Source of the DNA: Phascolarctobacterium_A succinatutens_B
Lineage (GTDB): Bacteria > Bacillota > Negativicutes > Acidaminococcales > Acidaminococcaceae
DNA: 64,000 bases
NCBI RefSeq assembly: GCF_958453765.1
Contig: NZ_CAUDZA010000002.1
Coordinates: 93,886-157,885 of the forward strand
Direction of reading: 5' to 3'
Made by a program: the position numbers and the translations under genes. The notes below the pieces were generated by a model. That model did no database searches. It was not told the origin of the DNA and saw nothing but the letters and a program-made list of their open reading frames with translations. Of the stretch, positions 1 to 7,923 are shown piece after piece; positions within the stretch are counted from its first letter, which is position 1; the number at the start of each line of letters is the position of its first letter.

Positions 1-136
1 CATGATTGCTTACGAGGACCTGGGACCGGAGGCTATCCGCAGATACGAGGTTAAGGATTTCCCGGCTATCGTCTGCATCGACAGCGAGGGTAATGACTTC
101 TATAAAGTTGGTATTGCCAAGTATAAAAAAGAGTAA
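1..136 (+). CDS. Fumarate hydratase class I / tartrate dehydratase-type Fe-S hydro-lyase, C-terminal end (partial)
   Basis: Only the last 44 complete codons lie in the window, in the frame that ends at the TAA at 134-136. The residues GPEAIRRYEVKDFPAIVCID followed by a GND motif match the end of the beta domain of class I (4Fe-4S) fumarases and L-tartrate dehydratases, which interconvert fumarate and malate or dehydrate tartrate in the cytosol. The 5' part, including the cluster cysteines, is outside the window, so alpha/beta fusion versus a separate beta subunit cannot be decided. A strong terminator follows directly, so it is the last gene of its transcript. Confidence 0.7.
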   Translation, partial: MIAYEDLGPEAIRRYEVKDFPAIVCIDSEGNDFYKVGIAKYKKE

Positions 137-149
137 CATTGTTAACAGA

Positions 150-183
150 TTAAGGGCAGGATTTTCTGCCCTTAATTTTTTTT
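150..183 (+). terminator. Rho-independent terminator after the hydro-lyase gene
   Basis: A 10-bp perfect stem, TTAAGGGCAG with CTGCCCTTAA, is followed by a run of nine T. It separates the hydro-lyase transcript from the riboswitch-metQ unit. Confidence 0.9.
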
Positions 184-193
184 GCGATTAATG

Positions 194-222
194 TTGACAA
201 AGACACTAGGATAATATATTAT
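194..222 (+). promoter_or_regulatory. Sigma-70 promoter of the SAM riboswitch-metQ unit
   Basis: TTGACA at 194-199 and TATTAT at 217-222 are separated by 17 bp and lie just upstream of the riboswitch. Confidence 0.75.
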
Positions 223-243
223 TACTCACATCTTAATAACACG

Positions 244-378
244 CTCTTATCAAGAGTGGCGGAGGGAACAGGCCCGATGATGCCCGGCAACCAGACAAAT
301 GTTATGGTGCTACATCCTGCAAGTGTAATCTTGAAAGATGAGAGGAAGACCGGCTCCTTCCTCAGAAGGAGTTTTTTT
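244..378 (+). ncRNA. SAM-I (S-box) riboswitch with its terminator
   Basis: The aptamer spans about 244-344. It has the S-box core features: P1 strand CTCTTATC closing with GATGAGAG, the GGCGGAGGGAACAGGCCC segment, GATGATGCCCGGCAACC, a GGTGCTACATCCTGCAAG segment and GAAAGATGAGAGG. A terminator follows: CTCCTTC, loop CTCA, GAAGGAG and seven T (354-378). By the known mechanism, S-adenosylmethionine binding stabilises P1 and lets the terminator form, so the downstream methionine-uptake gene is switched off when SAM is plentiful. Confidence 0.96.
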
Positions 379-431
379 CTTAGGCGGATGTTTTGCAAGA
401 CGTGTTAAATAAAGAAAGGGAGTAAGAAAAG

Positions 432-1253
432 ATGAAAAAATTATTAGTTGCATTACTGGCATTAGTAAGCCTGGCAGTTGTTGCTGCAGGCTGTGGCGGC
501 GGAGACAAAAAGGCAGACAACGGTGCTGACAAAAAGGTAACCTTGAAGGTTGGCGCTACCGCTGTACCGCACGCTGAAATCCTCAACCAGATTAAAGGCA
601 CCCTGGCTAAAGAGGGCGTAGACCTGCAGATTATCGAATTCAGCGATTATGTTAAACCGAACCTGGCTTTGAACGATAAGGAGCTGGATGCCAACTTCTT
701 CCAGCATGAGCCTTATCTGGATACCTTTGTTTCCGAGCGCAAGATGAATCTTGTATCCGCAGGCAAGGTACATATCGAGCCGATGGGTATTTATTCCAAG
801 AAAATCAAATCTCTGAATGATATCCCCGAAGGCGCTAAAATCGCTATTCCGAACGACCCGTCCAACGGCGGCCGTGCGCTGGCTCTGCTGCAAAGCGCTA
901 AGCTGCTGAAGCTGAAGGATGGCGTTGGCGTTAAAGCTACCGTAGGCGATATCGTTGGCAACGACAAAAAGCTGAAGATTGTGGAAATCGAAGCTGCTCT
1001 GTTGCCGCGTTCCATGGATGATACCGATTTGTCCGTTATCAACTCCAACTTCGCTATGGAAGCTAAGCTGAATCCGGTTAAGGATTCTCTGTTCACCGAG
1101 CCGAAGGAATCTCCGTATGCTAACATCGTAGCTGTACGCAAGGGCGATGAAAACCGTCCGGAAATCCAGAAGCTGATGAATGCTCTGCGTTCTCCCGAGG
1201 TTAAGAAGTTCATCGAGGATAAATACAAAGGTGCTGTTGTAGCAGCGTTCTGA
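432..1253 (+). CDS. metQ: Methionine ABC transporter substrate-binding lipoprotein MetQ (NlpA family)
   Basis: The 273-residue protein binds methionine outside the cytoplasmic membrane and delivers it to the MetN-MetI importer. Residues 1-20 form a lipoprotein signal peptide with lipobox VAAGC, so Cys21 is the lipidated residue, followed by a Gly/Lys/Asp-rich tether. The body has NlpA-family signatures: KVGATAVPHAEIL, the DYVKPNLAL segment, ANFFQHEPYLD and the AIPNDPSNGGRALALL segment. Length is normal for MetQ. It lies directly behind a SAM-I riboswitch, which supports methionine rather than another substrate. metN and metI are not next to it, so MetQ must work with an ATPase and permease encoded elsewhere. 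Confidence 0.93.
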   Translation: MKKLLVALLALVSLAVVAAGCGGGDKKADNGADKKVTLKVGATAVPHAEILNQIKGTLAKEGVDLQIIEFSDYVKPNLALNDKELDANFFQHEPYLDTFVSERKMNLVSAGKVHIEPMGIYSKKIKSLNDIPEGAKIAIPNDPSNGGRALALLQSAKLLKLKDGVGVKATVGDIVGNDKKLKIVEIEAALLPRSMDDTDLSVINSNFAMEAKLNPVKDSLFTEPKESPYANIVAVRKGDENRPEIQKLMNALRSPEVKKFIEDKYKGAVVAAF

Positions 1254-1269
1254 TTTGTGAATTGAAGGG

Positions 1270-1310
1270 CTGCCGCTGAAATGCCGACGCATTTCGGTGG
1301 CAGTCTTTTT
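1270..1310 (+). terminator. Rho-independent terminator after metQ
   Basis: The stem CTGCCGCTGAAATG / CATTTCGGTGGCAG is broken only by G-U-type pairs and is followed by TCTTTTT. Confidence 0.85.
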
Positions 1311-1514
1311 CTGTGCTCTGTGCTAAAGAGCCGAGGAATATTAGAATAAGGGGACATAGCCGATACAGAGCAGCGTACAGTGCAAAGGTGTATTGCTTTT
1401 AACTGCACATAAGAAGACAGTAAATATACAGCACTCGTGATAAATTATTGTTAAAAATATATAATAGCTAAACAATAATGATAATAAAGTATATTATTTA
1501 ATTAACTGTGTAGA

Positions 1515-1543
1515 TTGACACATATAAAACAGCATGTTAGAAT
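1515..1543 (+). promoter_or_regulatory. Promoter of the SatP-like gene
   Basis: TTGACA at 1515-1520, a 17-bp spacer and TAGAAT at 1538-1543, preceded by an extended -10 TG. The rest of the 1311-1615 gap is AT-rich with no gene visible. Confidence 0.75.
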
Positions 1544-1615
1544 TGAAACAGCAGTGATAAAAAGCTGTTAAAAAATACAGCCCAAACAAAAACGCATAAC
1601 AAAGGAGGATTTTTT

Positions 1616-2155
1616 ATGATGCCCGTTAACCCTGAAGCCATTGGTATTTTTGGCCTCATCGCTACGGTGGTGTGTTTTGGACTGGAGCAAATTGGTGTTG
1701 GTGTTGATGAGAACACGGATCATAGTAAGCTGACACGCACATTGGCTCATATTGCAATTATTTTTGGTGGCACAACGCAAATTTTTACATCAGTTTTTAT
1801 GTATATGTTCAGTGCTGCCGGCAGTCACAGCACTTATCTTGGAACAGTGTTCGGCTTTTTTGGGCTGTTCTGGATTCTTGTTGGTTTGTTTTTTCTTAAT
1901 GGCGGCGACAAAAAAGTTATGGCACATTTTTTTGCCTGCGGATTGCTGCTTTGTATAATTTTTACCGTCAGAGCATTTAAGGATGGCTTGATTTGGCCGT
2001 TGGGTATAGATCTTGCTGTGATTGATTTACTGCTTTTTGTGCTGGTCTTTGCTTGGTATACCGGCAAGCCTTGGCTGACGAAGCTTGCAGGCTGGTGTAA
2101 TTTGGCAATAGGCTTTATTTCGTTGTTTTTGCTGCTGCCGCAGCTGCTTAAGTAG
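1616..2155 (+). CDS. GPR1/FUN34/YaaH (SatP)-like six-helix membrane protein
   Basis: This is a 179-residue, very hydrophobic protein with about six membrane helices. It starts with MMPVNPEAIGIFGL, which resembles the NPxPLG signature of the GPR1/FUN34/YaaH acetate-succinate channel family, and its length fits that family. AmiS/UreI amide and urea channels are a related fold and cannot be ruled out. An AAAGGAGG ribosome site lies about 10 bases before the first ATG. It has its own promoter and is followed by a terminator. It precedes genes for amide- and imide-cleaving enzymes, so a role moving a small acid, amide or ammonium-related solute is possible, but the substrate is inference. Confidence 0.6.
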   Translation: MMPVNPEAIGIFGLIATVVCFGLEQIGVGVDENTDHSKLTRTLAHIAIIFGGTTQIFTSVFMYMFSAAGSHSTYLGTVFGFFGLFWILVGLFFLNGGDKKVMAHFFACGLLLCIIFTVRAFKDGLIWPLGIDLAVIDLLLFVLVFAWYTGKPWLTKLAGWCNLAIGFISLFLLLPQLLK

Positions 2156-2259
2156 ATATTTACCGTTTGTTGAGTAAAAAAATATTTCTGCAACGGAAAA
2201 ACGGCAGAGCTATGATTCTGTTTTGTAGGTCGACCGGGTTTGTGTTGCTGGTTTTTAAT

Positions 2260-2290
2260 GGCCGGAGCGTATTGCTTCGGCCGTTTTTGC
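2260..2290 (+). terminator. Rho-independent terminator after the SatP-like gene
   Basis: GGCCGGAGC and GCTTCGGCC form a stem around GTATT and are followed by GTTTTTG. A nearly identical terminator occurs at 6399-6429. Confidence 0.85.
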
Positions 2291-2489
2291 TTTTTAAAGG
2301 GAAGATAATAGAAGTGAGCTTGAGTATAGTTACATGAGGCAGAAAATAAAAATGTTATATATTGAAATTTATACAAAGGAAAACGAAATAAATTTCTTGC
2401 TATATACTCTTAAAAGTAAATTAAGCAAAATTAAACAGATAATAAGTAAACAACAAAAATAGTTTATGATATAATAGAACATAACATCA

Positions 2490-2518
2490 TTGCATTATTT
2501 GGAAATATATGATATACT
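2490..2518 (+). promoter_or_regulatory. Putative promoter for the DUF1097 gene and the hydrolase cluster
   Basis: TTGCAT (2490-2495), 17 bp, TATACT (2513-2518), in an otherwise AT-rich gap (2291-2609) where I see no gene. Confidence 0.55.
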
Positions 2519-2609
2519 CAAAAAAGCTAGAAAAGATAAAATACTTATGACTATTATTTATTTAGAATATATTAGCAAGGAAAAATTAGCTTAAAGGAGA
2601 TGACAAGCT

Positions 2610-3068
2610 ATGACCTATTTGTTTGCAGTTGGTATTACAGTGGGGATTCTTGCCGGAGCTTGGGTTTATGCGGGGGGAACACTCGGATTTGTAGGATTTG
2701 CGGGATTTCTTGGCTGGGCAACTTATTTTGCGGCTGGTGGCGGTAAAAAAGGCATAATTTCTACGCTTTGTTCAAATCTTAGCGGTGTTTTTTGGGGAGT
2801 GAATACCATATGGGCTGCCACAACCTTTACGACTGTACCATCCTTGTTTTTTACAATAGCTTTTGCTGCAATTATGTGTTGGCAGGCAAAGCTGAATTTG
2901 CTTGAATTTATTCCCGGGACTTTTATTGGTAATGCTGCGTTTTATGCCGCAGGAAATGATGCTATAGGTGCAGCTGTCGGGTTAACTTGCGGAGCAGTAC
3001 TGGGATTGTTGTCTGACTTTTCTGCAAAAAAGCTTTCTGCAGAAAAAAGTGATAATACTATTAAATAG
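2610..3068 (+). CDS. DUF1097 family membrane protein (YcdZ-like)
   Basis: This 152-residue Gly/Ala-rich protein has about four to five membrane helices and a short charged C-terminal tail. The pattern of GFAGFLGWATYFAAGGG early on and the later IPGTFIGNAAFYA segment resembles DUF1097 proteins of the inner membrane, whose function is not known. An AAAGGAGATG ribosome site precedes the ATG. It leads a run of same-strand genes for a nitrilase-family hydrolase and an imidase-type enzyme, so it may be the transporter for their substrate. That role rests on position only. Confidence 0.6.
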   Translation: MTYLFAVGITVGILAGAWVYAGGTLGFVGFAGFLGWATYFAAGGGKKGIISTLCSNLSGVFWGVNTIWAATTFTTVPSLFFTIAFAAIMCWQAKLNLLEFIPGTFIGNAAFYAAGNDAIGAAVGLTCGAVLGLLSDFSAKKLSAEKSDNTIK

Positions 3069-3133
3069 TATTAAACCCAACAGGTTATGGCAATTCAAAT
3101 AAAAGAAAATCTGCTTGTGGTCAGGAAAGTAGG

Positions 3134-3937
3134 GTGTTTATTGTGAAAGCATTAAAAATAGCTATAGTGCAAATGAATTGCGTACTTGCAGATAAAGCAG
3201 CAAATTTTGCTAAAGTAACTAAAATGATTGCTGAAAATGCTGATATGAAAGCACAACTTATAATACTTCCGGAATTATTCAGTACCGGCTACATGGTATC
3301 AGCACTTGATCGGGAATTAGCTGAAGTTATACCGGGACCGACGACTGAATGGTTGACTGAGCTAGCAAAACAATATCACGTATATTTCGCAGCGGCAATT
3401 ATTGAACTGGGAGAAGACGGAATACTGTATGATACAGCTATAATAGTTGGGCCGGAAGGATATATGGATAAATATCGCAAAATTCACCTTTGGGGAATAG
3501 AACCGGAACGCTTTGCCAGAGGAGCTGCTCTGCCTGTTTTTAAGCTGCCTTTTGCGACCATTGGACTGCAGATATGCTATGAAATTGGTTTTCCGGAGCC
3601 TGCACGTGTTTTGACGCAGGCCGGTGCAGAAATAATTGTTTATACATCAGCTTTTGGTAAAGCACGCTCTTACGCATGGGATATCGCTTCGCGCAGCCGT
3701 GCCTTGGAAAACGGGGTTTATGTTTTGGCCTGCAACCGTATCGGAACAGAAGAAGACGCCGTATTTGGCGGGCTAAGCAGAGTTGTTGCGCCTAATGATG
3801 ATATAGTGGCTGGTACTTCAGCTGATGCAGAATGCGTAATCAGTGCTGTCATTGATTTAGATCCTATTGCAGAACAACGCAGGGCTATCCCTTATCTTAG
3901 GGACTTATATAATAAGCTGATCCTGGAAAAATTCTAA
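3134..3937 (+). CDS. Carbon-nitrogen hydrolase (nitrilase superfamily amidase)
   Basis: The protein belongs to the nitrilase superfamily, which hydrolyses amides, carbamoyl compounds or nitriles with a Glu-Lys-Cys triad. All three residues are visible in this 267-residue chain: Glu47 in LPELF, Lys116 in YRKIHLW and Cys148 in LQICYEIGFPE. The length is typical for a single-domain amidase. The start is uncertain: GTG at 3134 has AGGAAAG at a good distance, while GTG at 3143 would remove three residues. It ends 13 bases before the imidase-like gene, so the two are co-transcribed. A half-amidase acting on the product of a cyclic imidase is the most attractive role, but omega-amidase or N-carbamoyl hydrolase activity fits the sequence equally well. 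Confidence 0.85.
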   Translation: MFIVKALKIAIVQMNCVLADKAANFAKVTKMIAENADMKAQLIILPELFSTGYMVSALDRELAEVIPGPTTEWLTELAKQYHVYFAAAIIELGEDGILYDTAIIVGPEGYMDKYRKIHLWGIEPERFARGAALPVFKLPFATIGLQICYEIGFPEPARVLTQAGAEIIVYTSAFGKARSYAWDIASRSRALENGVYVLACNRIGTEEDAVFGGLSRVVAPNDDIVAGTSADAECVISAVIDLDPIAEQRRAIPYLRDLYNKLILEKF

Positions 3938-3950
3938 AGGAGGTATTTTT

Positions 3951-4838
3951 ATGGCAAAGAAAGAAATTCTAGTGGCGTTTGGAGTGGATATCGATGCAGT
4001 TGCCGGCTGGCTTGGTTCCTATGGCGGCGAGGATTCTCCCGATGATATTTCCCGCGGCATGTTTGCGGGCGAGGTTGGTGTTCCTCGTTTGTTGAAGTTG
4101 TTCAAGAAATATGACCTGTCGGCAACATGGTTTGCTCCCGGACATTCTATCGAGACTTTTCCGGAGCAGATGAAGATGATTGTTGATGCCGGTCATGAAA
4201 TTGGCGCACACGGCTATTCTCACGAAAACCCTATTGCTATGACTCCGAAGCAGGAAGAAGATATTCTGCTCAGAAGTATTGAATTAATTACAGAACTTAC
4301 CGGCAAGAGCCCTACCGGATATGTAGCACCATGGTGGGAATTCTCCAATGTAACCAATGAATTGTTGGTAAAGCATGGAATTAAATATGATCATTCTCTG
4401 ATGCATAACGACCTTCATCCTTACTATGTACGTGTAGGCGATTCTTGGACTAAGATTGATTATTCGGCAGAAGCAAGTGAATGGATGAAACCTCTTGTAC
4501 GCGGTCACGAAACAAATCTGGTGGAAATACCGGCAAATTGGTATTTAGATGATCTTCCGCCAATGATGTTTGTTAAGAAGAGCCCCAATAGCTACGGCTT
4601 TGCGAATCCTCGTGATATTTATGGCGGGCTGTGGCAGGATGCATTCGATTATTGTTACAGAGAGTATGATTATGCTGTATTCGGTATGACAATTCATCCG
4701 GATGTTTCCGGCAGACCTCAGTGCATTATGGCATTAGAACGACTGATTGAGTATATTAATAGCCATGAGGGTATTCGTTGGTGTACATTTGATGAAATCG
4801 CCGATGATTTTATCAAACGTTCAGCCGAGTTAAAATAA
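3951..4838 (+). CDS. Polysaccharide deacetylase-fold hydrolase of the cyclic imidase / HP0310 (PgdA) type
   Basis: This 295-residue NodB-fold metalloenzyme strongly resembles, from memory, Helicobacter pylori HP0310 and the Pseudomonas putida cyclic imide hydrolase, which share the segments FGVDIDAVAGWLGSYGGEDS and HEIGAHGYSHENPIAM. The predicted metal ligands are Asp15, His87 and His91, and HPDVSGRPQ near the end matches the catalytic His motif of the family. There is no signal peptide, which favours a cytosolic imidase over peptidoglycan deacetylation. It follows a nitrilase-family amidase by 13 bases with its own AAAGGAGG site. The metal GTPase downstream could serve its metal site (inference). 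Confidence 0.85.
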   Translation: MAKKEILVAFGVDIDAVAGWLGSYGGEDSPDDISRGMFAGEVGVPRLLKLFKKYDLSATWFAPGHSIETFPEQMKMIVDAGHEIGAHGYSHENPIAMTPKQEEDILLRSIELITELTGKSPTGYVAPWWEFSNVTNELLVKHGIKYDHSLMHNDLHPYYVRVGDSWTKIDYSAEASEWMKPLVRGHETNLVEIPANWYLDDLPPMMFVKKSPNSYGFANPRDIYGGLWQDAFDYCYREYDYAVFGMTIHPDVSGRPQCIMALERLIEYINSHEGIRWCTFDEIADDFIKRSAELK

Positions 4839-4848
4839 TCCTTTGCTG

Positions 4849-4890
4849 ATTACCGGGACGGCTAAAAAGCCGCCTCGGTAATTTCAATCT
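4849..4890 (+). terminator. Intergenic hairpin, possible weak terminator
   Basis: ATTACCG and CGGTAAT enclose an inner stem CGGCT/AGCCG. The downstream bases (TTCAATCTTTT) are only moderately T-rich, so it may attenuate rather than end transcription. Confidence 0.45.
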
Positions 4891-4923
4891 TTTGATAGTG
4901 TGACTTGAGGAGGCGTATTTATT

Positions 4924-5265
4924 ATGTGTGTGTTGTGCGGCGAACTTATAATGCATGTTCATTGGACGGATAGACGAACTCACGAGAATGAATATAAGCA
5001 TATTGTGATAGCCGGAGAGAGCCAACGTGATAGAATGCGTTCAAGGATAAAACGTGTGAAAATCAGCAACCGTATACTGGCGTATTACGGATTATCTATC
5101 AGCGACTGGAATGGAAGCCGCTTTGTTTTGCGGGATAAAAAGGGTGGTACTCAGATTGTTTACGACCTTGGTGATATGTGGAATAAGGCGGAATTACTGG
5201 CGCATAAAAAACTTGACCCTTTGGATGACGCCTTTCTGGATGCGTTTAGCGGTGTGGAGGTATAG
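4924..5265 (+). CDS. Small CxxC protein found beside COG0523 GTPases
   Basis: The 113-residue protein begins MCVLCGELIMHVHWTDR, giving a Cys2-x2-Cys5 pair and an HxH (His11, His13) that could bind a metal. The middle is Arg/Lys-rich (RMRSRIKRVKISNR), then comes a conserved-looking segment containing GLSISDWNGSRFVLRDKKG. I recall similar proteins next to CobW-like GTPases in other bacteria, but no established function. It has a GGAGG site and ends five bases before the GTPase, so the pair is translationally close. A metal-handling or adaptor role is inference. Confidence 0.65.
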   Translation: MCVLCGELIMHVHWTDRRTHENEYKHIVIAGESQRDRMRSRIKRVKISNRILAYYGLSISDWNGSRFVLRDKKGGTQIVYDLGDMWNKAELLAHKKLDPLDDAFLDAFSGVEV

Positions 5266-5270
5266 TTGCA

Positions 5271-6296
5271 ATGTGGCTTAACAATAAATGCCCGATTACG
5301 GTGGTAACAGGTTTTTTGGGAAGTGGCAAGACAACTCTTTTAGCAAATATATTGCATAATAAGGAATTCCGGAATACTGTGGTTATTATCAACGAATATG
5401 GGCAGGCCGGACTTGATCACAGGCTCATCCGACGTATAGAAGAACGAACCAGGCTTTTGAGTGGAGGGTGTATATGCTGCAATAAGAGAGAGAATTTGGT
5501 AAAAGAGCTGAAAGATTTGCTTACAGCTTATGAAAACAAAGAAATAGAGATGGATCGTGTTGTTATAGAAACAACAGGACTTGCAGATCCGGCACCAATT
5601 CTTTTTTCTATACTTATGGATCCGCTTCTGACACACCATTTCGTTGTGGATTTCGTAATCAGCTGCTTGGATGCTGTCAATGGCGAGCTGCATCTGCGTG
5701 CGAATCCTGAATCGGTTAAACAGATAGTGGCTTCTGACAAGATTATAATTACGAAAATGGATCTTGTTGAACAGGAAACGGTCGATGTATTGTGTGCACA
5801 GGTCCGGATGCTTAATCCTGCAGGCCAAATTATTACTGCTGCCAACGGAAATATAGATCCGGAAACAGTATTTAAAAGCCGGGATTGTTTCTCTGAAGCA
5901 AAATTCAGCCATACAATCAGAAATTTTAGCCAAAAGCCAATCAGGCACAATGAAAAGGTGAGCTCTATGTCCATCCGGTTCTATAAACCATTGGATTGGA
6001 CAGCCTTTGGACTTTGGATGAGTATGCTTTTATATGCTCATGGAGAGAACATGCTTCGTATTAAAGGCATAGTTGATGTTGGAGAAGATGGTCCGGTAGT
6101 TATTAATGGTGTACAGCATATCATCCATCCGCCGCAGCATCTGGAAAGCTGGCACGGTGAGGAACGTAATTCGCATATTGTGTTTATAATGAAAGATATA
6201 GCAGCAGAGAAGGTGCTGAAATCTTTAAAAGTTTTTCAGCACTTGCTTGGAGCAGAACCAGAAATAGAAGAATTAAATGCGGCTCCCTTTGGGTAA
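5271..6296 (+). CDS. COG0523 (CobW/ZNG1/YjiA family) G3E metal-chaperone GTPase
   Basis: The protein has a Walker A motif GFLGSGKTT at residues 14-22, the family metal-binding motif GGCICC with Cys67, Cys69 and Cys70, a TTGLADP switch segment and KMDL as the guanine-specificity motif. The C-terminal third corresponds to the CobW C-terminal domain and contains HHP-type His residues around the VQHIIHPPQH segment. At 341 residues it is normal for the family, whose members deliver Zn, Co or Fe to client enzymes at the cost of GTP. Its place behind a metal-dependent imidase-like enzyme and the CxxC protein makes that enzyme a plausible client. A terminator at 6399 ends the unit. Confidence 0.88.
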   Translation: MWLNNKCPITVVTGFLGSGKTTLLANILHNKEFRNTVVIINEYGQAGLDHRLIRRIEERTRLLSGGCICCNKRENLVKELKDLLTAYENKEIEMDRVVIETTGLADPAPILFSILMDPLLTHHFVVDFVISCLDAVNGELHLRANPESVKQIVASDKIIITKMDLVEQETVDVLCAQVRMLNPAGQIITAANGNIDPETVFKSRDCFSEAKFSHTIRNFSQKPIRHNEKVSSMSIRFYKPLDWTAFGLWMSMLLYAHGENMLRIKGIVDVGEDGPVVINGVQHIIHPPQHLESWHGEERNSHIVFIMKDIAAEKVLKSLKVFQHLLGAEPEIEELNAAPFG

Positions 6297-6398
6297 AAGA
6301 AGAATTATAATATAATATTAAAAGCTGGAAAGGTGGCATGAAAACGGAGTTTAGGCCAAAAGAAAGGATAATAGAAAACAGACTAATGCAAATTTAAT

Positions 6399-6429
6399 GG
6401 CCGGAGTGCATTGCTTCGGCCGTTTTTTT
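6399..6429 (+). terminator. Rho-independent terminator after the COG0523 gene
   Basis: The stem GGCCGGAGT / GCTTCGGCC is followed by GTTTTTTTTG. Stem and flanks nearly repeat the terminator at 2260. The rest of 6297-6657 holds no gene that I can see. Confidence 0.88.
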
Positions 6430-6612
6430 TGTTTTTTATAATAATAGGCCAACGGACCTGCGACGTCTGTAGCTTGTTATGCATGTAATGAGTTCTGCTC
6501 AAGGGTTGCGCCGCTAGCTGTTGAAATGCCGCTGTAGCACTTGTTATGATTATTTTTCGCAAAAGCGCAGGCAAAGAGCAAGGAGGTTTTCTGTGCAGCC
6601 GTCTGCAAAATA

Positions 6613-6621
6613 TGCTATACT
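6613..6621 (+). promoter_or_regulatory. Extended -10 promoter for the RlmI-like gene
   Basis: TGC-TATACT (TATACT at 6616-6621) lies about 37 bases before the start codon. The -35 is weak. A second candidate is TTGAAA (6521) with TATGAT (6545) at 18 bp. Confidence 0.45.
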
Positions 6622-6657
6622 TAAAGAAAAACTAATCTTAAAATCGTGAGGTAGAAT

Positions 6658-7881
6658 ATGCGTAAATATGCAAAATTTTTCGTAACCCCGAAGGGAGAGC
6701 GCGCTGCACGCGGCGGTCATCCCTGGGTGTTCGGGGAAGAGGTAACTAAAATCGAAGGCGATTATGCCAATGGTGACTTGGTGGATGTAGTAACGTCCAA
6801 GGGCAAGTATTTGGGCACCGGTTTTGTGAACGACCATTCCAAAATCCGTGTGCGCATTATTTCCACCAATACCAATGATAAGTTTGACGAAGCCTTTTGG
6901 GAGCGCCGTCTGCGCTATGCGCTGGATTACCGCCTGACGGTTATGGGCGAGCGTGATTTTAACTGCTGCCGTCTGATTTTCGGCGAAGCGGATATGTTCC
7001 CCGGCCTGACCGTAGACCGCTACAATGATTTGCTGGTAACGCAAACACTGTCCCTGGGCATTGAAATGCGCAAGCAGATGCTGTTTGAGCTGCTGATTAA
7101 AATTCTGCGCGAGATGGGACAGGAAATCCGTGGTCTGTATGAGCGCAATGACGTAAGAATACGCCTGCTGGAGGGCATGGAGGAGGGCAAGCACTGGTTT
7201 GCTACCGATTTGTGCCCCGAACCCGGCGCTGTGACTACCGAGATTGTCGAAAACGGCATCGAATATACGGTTGATGTAGAAAACGGCCAAAAGACAGGCT
7301 TTTTCCTCGACCAGAAGTATAACCGTCAGGCGATTGCCAAAATTGCCAAGGGCAAGCATGTGCTGGACTGCTTTACCCACACCGGCTCCTTTGCGCTGAA
7401 TGCTGCCAAGGGCGGCGCTGCCAGCGTTACCGCGGTTGATATCAGTGCGGAGGCAGTGCAGATGGCAGAGCATAACGCTGCGATTAACGATTGCTCCGAT
7501 GTTATGCACGGATTGCAGGCGAATGTTTTTGATTTGCTGAGCGATTTGTTCAACAAGCATTACCGTGAATATGACTTTATTATTCTGGACCCGCCGGCGT
7601 TCACCAAATCCGGCAGCACGGTGAAGAATGCGATTCGCGGCTACAAGGAAATCAACCTGAAGGCGATGAAGCTGCTGCCGCGCGGCGGTTATCTGGCAAC
7701 CTGCTCCTGCTCGCACTTTATGAAGGAGGAGCTGTTCGTGAAGATGCTGCAGGACGCTGCGCATGACGCCAATGTTTCTCTGCGTCAGATTGAAGCGCGC
7801 CAGCAATCTCCGGACCATCCGATTCTGTGGCAGGTGCCGGAAACAAATTACCTCAAATTCTATATCTTCCAGGTAGTATAA
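6658..7881 (+). CDS. rlmI: Class I rRNA methyltransferase, RlmI type (PUA + SAM methyltransferase)
   Basis: The 407-residue protein has an N-terminal PUA-like domain (about 1-80, with GGHPWVFGEEV), a linker domain and a Rossmann methyltransferase domain. FLDQKYNR, HVLDCFTHTGSFALNAAKGG is the SAM-binding region, and ILDPPAF is the catalytic NPPY-like motif. The later TCSCSHF contains the cysteine typical of m5C methyltransferases of the RlmI group, which modify C1962 of 23S rRNA. Length and domain order match. It starts with ATG behind GAGG. No functional neighbours are visible. The position of modification is assigned by family only. Confidence 0.88.
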   Translation: MRKYAKFFVTPKGERAARGGHPWVFGEEVTKIEGDYANGDLVDVVTSKGKYLGTGFVNDHSKIRVRIISTNTNDKFDEAFWERRLRYALDYRLTVMGERDFNCCRLIFGEADMFPGLTVDRYNDLLVTQTLSLGIEMRKQMLFELLIKILREMGQEIRGLYERNDVRIRLLEGMEEGKHWFATDLCPEPGAVTTEIVENGIEYTVDVENGQKTGFFLDQKYNRQAIAKIAKGKHVLDCFTHTGSFALNAAKGGAASVTAVDISAEAVQMAEHNAAINDCSDVMHGLQANVFDLLSDLFNKHYREYDFIILDPPAFTKSGSTVKNAIRGYKEINLKAMKLLPRGGYLATCSCSHFMKEELFVKMLQDAAHDANVSLRQIEARQQSPDHPILWQVPETNYLKFYIFQVV

Positions 7882-7923
7882 AAACTCAGTCTTAAAATAT
7901 GCTGCTGTTAAGGGGGCGTTATT

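Noticed and set aside
3951..4838. Secreted peptidoglycan deacetylase
   Set aside because: There is no signal peptide or membrane anchor, and the neighbours are amide-metabolism genes, so I favour an imidase-type role, although the fold is shared.
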